Positions 1 through 5,777 of a stretch of 5,777 nucleotides of DNA are shown here, piece by piece; the first letter of the stretch is position 1, and each line of letters opens with the position of its first letter. The position numbers and the translations under genes are program-made. Source of the stretch: an uncultured Oscillospiraceae bacterium (GTDB taxonomy: Bacteria > Bacillota_A > Clostridia > Oscillospirales > Oscillospiraceae); contig CAAGIU010000248.1 in assembly GCA_900770015.1 (NCBI GenBank), positions 1-5,777 of the forward strand, read 5' to 3'. The notes under the pieces were generated by a model. It was not told where the DNA came from. It did no database searches and saw nothing but the letters and a program-made list of their open reading frames with translations.

Positions 1-2
1 AG

Positions 3-575
3 ACCGACACGGCGGTGGCCAGAAACAGCTGGTGCTACACCGACTCCCTGGACTACAAGTCCGGCCGGGAAATCATCACCACCCTGGTGGATGTGGTCAG
101 CAAGGGCGGCAACCTGCTGCTGAACATCGGACCCAAATCAGACGGCACCATCCCCGATGGAGACCGTAAGATTCTGGAGGATCTGGCAAGCTGGATGCGC
201 ATCAACCGGGAGGCCATCGACGGCGCCATCCCCTGGCGGCAGAGCCAGGAGGGACCCACCGTACACGAAGAAGGCCAGTTCCAGGACGGCAGGGAGACGG
301 TGTACACCTGTGAAGATTTCCGCTTCACCGCGGCAAACGGCGCCATCTATGCCATTGCCCTGGCGGCCTCCGGGGACGGCCGCTACACCGTCCGTTCTCT
401 GGCTGACAGCTCCGACCCCAACCGCCCCAACTTCCACGGCATTCTGAGATCCGTGGAGATTCTTGGCTATCCCGCCGGGGATATTCGCTGGAGCAAGGAC
501 AAAGAAGGGCTCCACGTCAGCGCCCCCGGCCTGAAGAGCGAATTTCCCATTGTCATCAAAGCCGTGATGGCGTAA
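3..575 (+). CDS. Alpha-L-fucosidase, GH29 family (C-terminal 190 residues, 5'-truncated)
   Basis: This is the C-terminal part of a glycoside hydrolase family 29 enzyme, which removes alpha-linked L-fucose from glycans by a retaining mechanism. The reading frame is open from base 3, so the gene starts outside the window; the GTG at 15 is internal. About 190 residues remain, where whole enzymes usually have 430-500. Fragment residues 8-75 carry the typical end of the GH29 barrel: NSWCY (most relatives have SWGY), then SKGGNLLLNIGP, DGTIP and a helix ending in NREAIDGAIPW. Residues from about 80 to 190 form the usual C-terminal beta-sandwich, including DFRFT and IYAIAL. The catalytic Asp and acid/base Glu of the family should lie upstream and cannot be checked. 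The stop is 18 bases before the beta-galactosidase start, which suggests one operon. Whether the enzyme is secreted cannot be seen because the N-terminus is missing. Confidence 0.88.
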   Translation, partial: TDTAVARNSWCYTDSLDYKSGREIITTLVDVVSKGGNLLLNIGPKSDGTIPDGDRKILEDLASWMRINREAIDGAIPWRQSQEGPTVHEEGQFQDGRETVYTCEDFRFTAANGAIYAIALAASGDGRYTVRSLADSSDPNRPNFHGILRSVEILGYPAGDIRWSKDKEGLHVSAPGLKSEFPIVIKAVMA

Positions 576-580
576 TCATC

Positions 581-590
581 GAAAGGAACG
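581..590 (+). promoter_or_regulatory. Ribosome binding site of the GH42 gene
   Basis: GAAAGGAACG contains AAGGA, ending six bases before the ATG at 594. It lies in the 18-base gap after the fucosidase stop and supports the chosen start. No room or signal for a separate promoter is visible in this gap. Confidence 0.7.
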
Positions 591-593
591 ACC

Positions 594-2606
594 ATGAAAA
601 TCTGGAACCACAACAAAATCGCCTATGGCGGTGACTATAACCCCGAGCAGTGGGACGAGGCCACCTGGCAGGAGGATATGCGGCTTTTCAAGCTGGCCCA
701 CATCGACACCGTGACGCTGAACGTGTTCTCCTGGGCGGCGATCCAGCCCAGCGAGGATACCTACGACTTTTCCCGGCTGGATAAAATCATGGATCTGGTG
801 CGGGAGAACGGCCTGAAGGTGGTGCTGGCCACCTCCACCGCCGCCCATCCTGCCTGGATGGCCAGAAAATACCCCGAAATTCTCCGCACCGAGGCGGGCG
901 GGATGCAGCGCCGCTTCGGCAGCCGCCACAATTCCTGCCCCAACAGCCCCGTATACCGGAAATACTCCACGGCGCTGGCGGAGCGGCTGGCCAAACGCTA
1001 CGCAGGCTATGACAACGTCATCGCCTGGCACATCTCCAATGAGTACGGCGGCGAATGCTACTGCGAAAACTGCCGGAAGGCCTTCCGGGTGTGGCTGAAA
1101 AACCGCTACGGCACCATCGAAGCGGTGAACCGCGCCTGGGACACCGCCTTCTGGGGTCATACCTTCTACGACTGGGAGGAAATCGAGCTGCCGGATTACC
1201 GCACCGAGCACTGGGGCAATGAGCGCTCCACCTTCCAGGGCATTTCCATCGACTACCGCCGGTTCAACTCCGAGAGTATGCAGATCTGCTGCCGGCTGGA
1301 GCGGGACGCGGTGAAGAAAATCAATCCCGCAATCCCCGTGACCACCAATTTCATGGAGTTCTACCGCCCTCTGGATTACCGGAAGTGGGCGGAGGATCTG
1401 GATTTCGTGTCCTGGGACAGCTATCCCCAGCCCGACGCCACCCCTGCCAGAATGGCCCTGAACCACGAGCTGATCCGGGGCCTGAAAGCCGGTCAGCCCT
1501 TCATTCTCATGGAGCAGACCCCCAGCGTCACCAACTGGCACCCCTTCAACGCCCTGAAACGGCCCGGCGTCATGCGGCTGTGGAGCTATCAGGCGGTGGC
1601 CCACGGCAGCGACTCCGTGATGTTCTTCCAGATGCGCCGCAGCATCGGCGCCTGCGAAAAGTACCACGGCGCCATCATCGACCACGCGGGTCACGAAAAT
1701 ACCCGGGTCTTCCGGGAGGCGGCGGCCCTGGGCGCGGAGCTGGAAACGCTGGGAGACCGAACCCTGGGCACCCGCACGAAAGCGGAGGCAGCAATTCTCT
1801 TTGACTGGGAAAACTGGTGGGGCATTTCCTATTCCGCAGGCCCCAGCGTGCGGCTTGACTATGTGGACGAGGTCCAGAATTACTACACCGCCCTCCATGA
1901 CCGCAATGTTGCCGCAGATGTGATCGGCACAGAGGATGATTTCGGAAAATATAAGCTGCTGATTGCGCCCATGCTCTACATGGTGAAGCCCGGGGTGGAC
2001 AAAAAGCTGAAGGCGTTTGTGAAGAACGGCGGCACGCTGGTGGTGTCCTATTTCAGCGGCTATGTGGATGAGCACGATCTGGTGACCCTGGGCGGCTACC
2101 CCGGAAAGCTCCGGGAGCTTCTGGGCATCTGGGTGGAGGAAAGCGACGCGCTGCCAGAAAACCGGGTGAACCACTTCACCTGGCAGGGAACGCACCATGA
2201 GGCGGGGCTGCTGTGCGATCTGCTGCACAGCGAAGGCGCCCAGGTTCTTGCGTGTTATGAAGAGGATTTTTACGCCGGAATGCCGGTGCTGACCTGCAAC
2301 CGTTACGGTGACGGCAGGGCATACTATGTGGCCTCCCAGTCTGACGCCGGATTCTACCGGGAATTCCTGAAAACCCTCTGCGACGAAGCCGGGATCGCGC
2401 CGGTGCTGGATACCCCTGCGGGGGTGGAGGCGGTCTGTCGGGAGGACGGGCAGCGCAGCTTCCTGTTCCTGCTGAACCACAGCGCCCAGGAGCAGCAGGT
2501 GACGCTGACAAGGCAGTGCCGGGATCTGCTGGAGGGAAGCAGCCATGCTCCGGGGGAGCGCATCCTTCTGGGGGCGGCGGGCGTAAAAATTCTGGAGCAG
2601 CTGTGA
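594..2606 (+). CDS. Beta-galactosidase, GH42 family
   Basis: A complete 670-residue GH42 beta-galactosidase, the normal length for the family. It hydrolyses terminal beta-D-galactose from oligosaccharides with a retaining mechanism. The protein opens with the family signature GGDYNPEQW (12-20), which begins the TIM barrel (about 1-390). The acid/base residue is Glu150 in AWHISNEYG and the nucleophile is Glu307 in FILMEQTPS. Cys115, Cys155, Cys157 and Cys160 match the four-cysteine zinc site known from the Thermus A4 enzyme. Residues about 395-605 correspond to the trimerisation domain and about 606-670 to the small C-terminal beta domain. There is no signal peptide or membrane segment, so it should act in the cytoplasm on imported oligosaccharides; no transporter gene is in the window. 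It lies between a fucosidase and a sensor kinase with operon-like spacing. The linkage preference (lactose, lacto-N-biose, arabinogalacto-oligosaccharides or other) cannot be read from the sequence. Confidence 0.95.
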   Translation: MKIWNHNKIAYGGDYNPEQWDEATWQEDMRLFKLAHIDTVTLNVFSWAAIQPSEDTYDFSRLDKIMDLVRENGLKVVLATSTAAHPAWMARKYPEILRTEAGGMQRRFGSRHNSCPNSPVYRKYSTALAERLAKRYAGYDNVIAWHISNEYGGECYCENCRKAFRVWLKNRYGTIEAVNRAWDTAFWGHTFYDWEEIELPDYRTEHWGNERSTFQGISIDYRRFNSESMQICCRLERDAVKKINPAIPVTTNFMEFYRPLDYRKWAEDLDFVSWDSYPQPDATPARMALNHELIRGLKAGQPFILMEQTPSVTNWHPFNALKRPGVMRLWSYQAVAHGSDSVMFFQMRRSIGACEKYHGAIIDHAGHENTRVFREAAALGAELETLGDRTLGTRTKAEAAILFDWENWWGISYSAGPSVRLDYVDEVQNYYTALHDRNVAADVIGTEDDFGKYKLLIAPMLYMVKPGVDKKLKAFVKNGGTLVVSYFSGYVDEHDLVTLGGYPGKLRELLGIWVEESDALPENRVNHFTWQGTHHEAGLLCDLLHSEGAQVLACYEEDFYAGMPVLTCNRYGDGRAYYVASQSDAGFYREFLKTLCDEAGIAPVLDTPAGVEAVCREDGQRSFLFLLNHSAQEQQVTLTRQCRDLLEGSSHAPGERILLGAAGVKILEQL

Positions 2607-2607
2607 T

Positions 2608-4401
2608 ATGAAGCTGATGAAAAAAGTGGGCTGGGGCAAGACCCGGATCATGCAGCAGATGCTGACGGTGTCGATATTCTGCCTGCTGCCCCTGCTGGTG
2701 GTGGGGGTGTTCCTGCTGTGGAATTCCGGGAATATCCTCAACAAGCATTATCTGGAGCTGCTGGAGGCGGACAACCGGCGGGTGAAGGCCGTGCTGTCCG
2801 AAACCACCCGGCAGGCCTACAGCGCGGCGGAGCAGGTGTGGTACGATGACGATGTGGCCCGGCTGCTGGAAACCGACTATGCCCGGGGCGAGGAATTTAT
2901 CGCCGATGCCAACGCGCTGACGCTTCTGGACAATCTGGTGTACCAGTCCACGGCCTATTCCAGGGTCCTCATCTATACCGATAACCCCACCATCACCGAT
3001 CATAAGCAGTTCCGTACGGTGACGCAGGAGATCATGCAGACGGACTGGTATCAAAGGGCCGCGGAGGGCATCGCTCCCTTCTGGGCCTCCGTCACCGTGG
3101 AGAATACCCCCATGCAGTACAGCAATCTGAGCCTTGTGCGCGCCATCAACCTGCCGGGCTGTGATTACCGGGCCGTGGCGGTGCTGACGCTGAACGACTC
3201 CTACATCCGCGGCAGCGTGGACTTCGGCGGCATCGATGTGGTCTGCGTGGACGGCGGCGACGTGGTATACAGCAGCCGGAGCAAGTGGTACGGCATGCCC
3301 ATGCCCCTGCCGTCGGACGATTCCGACAGCTTCTTCCGCTATTCCGGCCGGCAGGAGCTGGACGGGCGGGAGTATTTCGCCGTGGTGTCCACGCTGCAGC
3401 TTCACATGACCAATTCCAGGCTCTATGTGGGCACCATCGACAGCTCCGGCGTTACCAATGTCCGCAGCCTTCTGACCCTCTGGTGGAGCCTGATGGTGCT
3501 GTCGCTGGTGGTTCCCCTGGCGGCGCTGGTGTTCTTTGTGCGGTATTTTGCGGGCCGGGTCAGCCTGCTCCGGGCGGAGATCCGTAAGGCCCGTTCCCGG
3601 AACTATGACATGGTGGGCAAATTCAGCGGCAACGACGAGCTGACGGAGGTCTATCAGGATCTGTGCTTCATGGTGGCTGACATCAAGCAGATGGACGCCA
3701 GAATGTACGAGGCGGAGCTGAACGAGAAGGAGCTGCGCAACAACCAGCAGCTGATGGAATACAAGATGCTGGCCAGCCAGATCAATCCCCATTACCTCTA
3801 CAACACTCTGGAGACCATCCGCATGAAGGCCCTCACCGCCGGTGACCGACCGGTGGCGGACTCCATCAAGCTTTTGGGAAAGACGCTGCACTATGTCTTT
3901 GAGAATACCGGCACCGCCTTCACCGTGCTGCAGAAGGAGCTGGATCACGTCCAAAATTACCTCTCCATCCAGAAGCTCCGCTTCGGAGACAGGATCAACT
4001 ATGAGATTTGTGTTTCACCGGAAGTGGACCCGGAGATGTACCCCATTCTGCCCCTGCTGCTGCAGCCGGTGGTGGAGAATGCGGTGGTTCATGGCCTGGA
4101 GTCCATCTCCGGCGTGGGCATTCTGCGCATCGCCATCGACAGGACGGAAAACGGACATATGAAGATCACGGTCAGCGACAACGGCATCGGCATGACGCCG
4201 CAGGAGCTTGCGGAGGTTCGGCGGAAGCTGGAGCAGTCCGACACGACGCCCCAGTCCGGCGTCGCCCTGTACAACATCCGCCAGCGCATCCGCCTGCGCT
4301 ACGGGGAAGGCTACGGCCTCACCGTGGAGAGCACCCAGGGAGAGGGAACCACGGTCATTCTGGACCTGCCCGGCACCGTGGCGGCTCGGAAAGATGTGTG
4401 A
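2608..4401 (+). CDS. Membrane sensor histidine kinase, LytS/YesM type
   Basis: A complete 597-residue sensor kinase of the two-component class common beside carbohydrate loci in Firmicutes. The order is: short basic N-terminus, membrane segment 1 (about 18-38), an extracytoplasmic sensor region of about 250 residues (39-288, probably Cache-like), membrane segment 2 (about 290-312), a HAMP linker (about 313-365), a helical stretch (about 366-388), the His_kinase domain with His395 as phospho-acceptor in QINPHYLYNT, and an HATPase_c domain. The ATP site shows the N box PVVENAVVHG (Asn491), the G1 box DNGIGM (524-529) and a G2-like segment GVALYNIRQR (551-560), where the second glycine of the usual GxGL is Ala. 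The gene starts one base after the GH42 stop (TGATATG), so the two are probably translationally coupled; TGGAG at 2593-2597 may serve as ribosome binding site. Met4 (2617) is an alternative start. The expected AraC-type response regulator is not adjacent downstream. The ligand is unknown; a glycan or glycan-binding protein is inferred from context. Confidence 0.93.
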   Translation: MKLMKKVGWGKTRIMQQMLTVSIFCLLPLLVVGVFLLWNSGNILNKHYLELLEADNRRVKAVLSETTRQAYSAAEQVWYDDDVARLLETDYARGEEFIADANALTLLDNLVYQSTAYSRVLIYTDNPTITDHKQFRTVTQEIMQTDWYQRAAEGIAPFWASVTVENTPMQYSNLSLVRAINLPGCDYRAVAVLTLNDSYIRGSVDFGGIDVVCVDGGDVVYSSRSKWYGMPMPLPSDDSDSFFRYSGRQELDGREYFAVVSTLQLHMTNSRLYVGTIDSSGVTNVRSLLTLWWSLMVLSLVVPLAALVFFVRYFAGRVSLLRAEIRKARSRNYDMVGKFSGNDELTEVYQDLCFMVADIKQMDARMYEAELNEKELRNNQQLMEYKMLASQINPHYLYNTLETIRMKALTAGDRPVADSIKLLGKTLHYVFENTGTAFTVLQKELDHVQNYLSIQKLRFGDRINYEICVSPEVDPEMYPILPLLLQPVVENAVVHGLESISGVGILRIAIDRTENGHMKITVSDNGIGMTPQELAEVRRKLEQSDTTPQSGVALYNIRQRIRLRYGEGYGLTVESTQGEGTTVILDLPGTVAARKDV

Positions 4402-4435
4402 CAATTTTAGGGTATTGCATCTGACATTTTTGCGG

Positions 4436-4464
4436 TTTTCTCCTTGCCCCGGCTCTGATAAAAT
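4436..4464 (+). promoter_or_regulatory. Probable extended -10 promoter for the secreted repeat protein
   Basis: TGATAAAAT at 4456-4464 is a TGn-extended -10 element with a five-of-six match to TATAAT. The -35 position, 17 bases upstream at 4436-4441, is only TTTTCT, a poor match, which is common when the -10 is extended. Transcription would start near 4471 and give a leader of about 41 bases. This is read by eye from the AT-rich part of a 110-base gap in a GC-rich contig. Confidence 0.5.
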
Positions 4465-4470
4465 GAGAGC
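4452..4470 (+). repeat. Inverted repeat centred on the -10 element (possible operator)
   Basis: GCTCT at 4452-4456 and AGAGC at 4466-4470 are perfect inverted copies separated by nine bases that hold the -10 hexamer. A dyad at this place could be a repressor or response-regulator site. The arms are only 5 bp, so chance is a real alternative. Confidence 0.3.
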
Positions 4471-4474
4471 ATGA

Positions 4475-4489
4475 AATCCCGGGGGGATT
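4475..4489 (+). repeat. Small hairpin in the 5' leader just before the ribosome binding site
   Basis: AATCCC (4475-4480) and GGGATT (4484-4489) form a perfect 6-bp stem with a GGG loop, ending five bases before the AAGGAGG ribosome binding site. It is not a terminator because no T-tract follows. It could stabilise the 5' end of the mRNA or influence ribosome access. Confidence 0.4.
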
Positions 4490-4494
4490 ATCAA

Positions 4495-4501
4495 AAGGAG
4501 G
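4495..4501 (+). promoter_or_regulatory. Strong ribosome binding site of the secreted protein gene
   Basis: AAGGAGG is a near-perfect anti-16S match ending 10 bases before the ATG at 4512. It fixes the start of a frame that has no stop in the window and suggests high expression. Confidence 0.85.
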
Positions 4502-4511
4502 AAACGAGACA

Positions 4512-5741
4512 ATGAAAAAACTGTTATCTATGGTCCTTGCTGTTATGATGCTTATCAGCCTCATGGCAGTGGTTCCCGCCGCCAGCGCAGACGATGGCTT
4601 CAAGGCCACCCTGGGCTACGCCACCAGCGACTGGAGCGTCTCTGAGTGGGGCGACAATGTCAACACCACCGTCACCGGCGCAGGCACCTACACCCTGAGC
4701 TGGGATCTGCCCGAAGGCACCGCCATCACCGACGCCCTGGTGTTCGTGGTGGATATCGTGGGCGCAGGCAGCGAAGGCTATGCCCTGACCGACCTGTCCG
4801 TCACCGCCGACGGTGAGGAAATTGCCGTGGATATGGCCAAGGTCGCCACCGGCGATCTGGAGGAGAAGGGCAACTTCCGCATTGAGATCTACAATGAGTA
4901 CGGCCCCACCAAGGAGGACGCTCCCATCGACACCGCCTTGGCCGCTTCCAGCAACCTGACCGTCACCTTCACCATCTCCGCCGAGGGCGCTGCCGAGCTG
5001 GCCCCCCGTGAGACCAAGCTGGGCTTTGCCAACAGCGACTGGAGCGTCCAGGAGTGGGGCGACAACGCCGCCATCACCGTTGAGGGCGCCGGTGAGTACA
5101 CCCTGAGCTGGGATCTGCCCGAAGAAACCACCGTCAGCGACGCCCTGGTCTTCGTGGTGGACGTGGTCGGCGGCGGCAAGGACGGCTTCGTTCTGGCTGA
5201 CCTGGCCATCACCGCCGACGATGTGGATGTCCCCGTGGACCTTGCCAAGGTCGTCACCGGCGATATCGAGGAAAACGGCAACTTCCGCATCGAGATCTAC
5301 AACGAGTACGGCACCACCAAGTCCGATGCTCCCATCGACAATGCCGTCTCCATCACCAAGAACCTGACCATCGCCTTCACCCTGGAGATCGATCCCAACG
5401 CCGCTCCCGCTGCCAAGAAGGAAGCCAAGGCCGCCGAGCCCTTCGATCCCAGCGGCTCCTACAATGCCTACCTGGGCGTGCAGACTCCCAACTGGACCTA
5501 TCGCGATCCCTGGAACTCCGCCAACGGCATCGGCTCCGAGCACTGGGGCGACTTCATCTTCGGCAATGAGACGAACGAAAAGTACGGCGTTGTCACCGAC
5601 GCCGTGGTGGCAGGTAACGGCACCTATACCGTCAGCGTCACCGATTTCGGCACCATCTTCGCCGACGACTTCAAGACCGCCGGTCAGGAGTGGTTCAACC
5701 TGCTGTTCATCTCCACCGACATTCCCATGGACGAGAACGTG
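4512..5741 (+). CDS. Secreted acidic protein with tandem modules, family unknown (3'-truncated)
   Basis: An open frame of 410 genuine residues that runs without a stop into adapter sequence, so the C-terminus is missing. Residues 1-26 are a clear signal peptide: MKK, a hydrophobic core, then AASA before Asp27 as the likely signal peptidase site. No lipobox cysteine is present, so the mature protein is probably released or anchored by its unseen C-terminus. Two colinear modules (32-155 and 168-291) are identical at about 81 of 124 positions without a gap. Both carry SDWSVxEWGDN, GAGxYTLSWDLPE, DALVFVVD and GNFRIEIYNEYG. An Ala/Lys/Pro-rich linker (about 292-316) leads to a third, diverged module (317-410), with LGVQTPNW, EHWGD, GNGTYTVSV and FNLLFIST at matching positions. 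Alternating hydrophobic residues suggest beta-sandwich folds with exposed aromatics, as in carbohydrate-binding modules, but no family is recognised. The gene lies 110 bases after the sensor kinase and has its own promoter and ribosome binding site. A role in glycan binding is inferred from context only. Confidence 0.88.
4605..4976 (+). repeat. Module 1 of the secreted protein (residues 32-155)
   Basis: First copy of a 124-residue module. It aligns without gaps to the second copy at a fixed offset of 136 residues (408 bases), with about 65% amino-acid identity counted by eye and long stretches of near-identical DNA, for example around the DWS and FRIEIYNEYG segments. Confidence 0.9.
5013..5384 (+). 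repeat. Module 2 of the secreted protein (residues 168-291)
   Basis: Second copy of the 124-residue module, joined to the first by a 12-residue spacer. The ten residues FRIEIYNEYG are identical in both copies; the variable positions cluster around residues 218-241, corresponding to 82-105 in module 1. Confidence 0.9.
5460..5741 (+). repeat. Module 3 of the secreted protein, diverged and cut by the contig end (residues 317-410)
   Basis: A third copy is recognisable by the order LG, NW, HWGD, GNGTYTVSV and FNLLFIST, matching LG, DW, EWGD, GAGTYTLSW and DALVFVVD of modules 1 and 2. It has an insertion of about 12 residues between the NW and HWGD motifs, containing YRDPWNSANG. The end of the module is lost to the adapter. 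Confidence 0.65.
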
Positions 5742-5777
5742 AGATCGGAAGAGCGTCGTGTAGGGAAAGAGTGTAGA
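5742..5777. other. Illumina TruSeq-type adapter contamination
   Basis: From AGATCGGAAGAGC onward all 36 bases match the reverse complement of the standard Illumina universal adapter, as known from memory. In the frame of the upstream gene they read RSEERRVGKECR, a peptide known as an adapter artefact in protein databases. These bases are not part of the genome and should be trimmed. Confidence 0.98.

Noticed and set aside
15..575. GTG at 15 as a true start of a small 186-residue protein
   Set aside because: The frame is open to the window edge and the protein begins in the middle of the GH29 barrel, so this is a truncated fucosidase, not a small gene.
576..2744. Minus-strand open frame of 722 codons opposite the GH42 gene
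   Set aside because: It lies entirely opposite a gene with clear catalytic motifs. In GC-rich coding DNA such antisense frames stay open by codon bias; its translation is low in complexity, rich in His/Gln/Val/Gly, and shows no family motif.
2176..3954. Minus-strand open frame of 592 codons opposite the GH42 end and the kinase
   Set aside because: Overlaps two well-supported genes and contains His/Gln/Pro-rich translation without recognisable domains; an antisense shadow.
4421..4426. CTGACA as a -35 element for the secreted protein gene
   Set aside because: It matches TTGACA at five of six bases, but lies 32 bases from the -10 element and no other -10 sits 16-18 bases downstream.
4402..4470. 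Rho-independent terminator after the kinase gene
   Set aside because: The T-rich runs at 4404-4408 and 4427-4431 are not preceded by a GC-rich stem, and the inverted repeats further on have no T-tract after them.
4524..5543. Minus-strand, Gly-rich repetitive open frame of 339 codons
   Set aside because: Its repeats mirror the tandem modules of the + strand gene. The + frame has a signal peptide, a strong ribosome binding site and protein-level conservation between modules, so the antisense frame is a by-product.
1..5777. CRISPR array, tRNA, rRNA, insertion sequence or phage att site
   Set aside because: No short regularly spaced repeats, RNA-gene motifs, transposase motifs or terminal inverted repeats are visible; the window is nearly all protein-coding.

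Overview
The window looks like a high-GC contig from a Gram-positive gut anaerobe of the Clostridia, possibly Oscillospiraceae/Ruminococcaceae. This is inferred from GC-ending codon preference, canonical AGGAGG-type ribosome binding sites, a YesM-type two-component kinase, a typical Firmicutes signal peptide, and a GH29/GH42 glycan-degradation cluster. No rRNA or other taxonomic marker is present, so the placement is tentative. All supported genes are on the + strand and there is almost no non-coding DNA.

Layout: (1) positions 3-575, the 3' end of a GH29 alpha-L-fucosidase gene cut by the window edge; (2) 594-2606, a complete GH42 beta-galactosidase; (3) 2608-4401, a complete membrane sensor histidine kinase of the LytS/YesM type, starting one base after the galactosidase stop; (4) 4402-4511, the only real intergenic gap, holding a plausible extended -10 promoter, two small inverted repeats and a strong ribosome binding site; (5) 4512-5741, the 5' part of a gene for a secreted acidic protein built from two near-identical modules of about 124 residues plus a third diverged module; (6) 5742-5777, Illumina sequencing adapter, not biological sequence.

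How the genes may work together: the fucosidase, galactosidase and kinase are spaced like one operon. Removal of terminal fucose followed by hydrolysis of beta-galactosides fits use of fucosylated, galactose-containing glycans such as mucin or milk oligosaccharides. The kinase would be the sensor for such a locus, but its response regulator is not in the window. The secreted modular protein has its own promoter. It could be a surface or extracellular glycan-binding protein of the same system, but I cannot assign its family and its real C-terminus is lost.

The most novel candidate is the modular secreted protein. The most important caution is the adapter tail: it extends that open frame by 12 false residues to the end of the contig, and no real stop codon is present.
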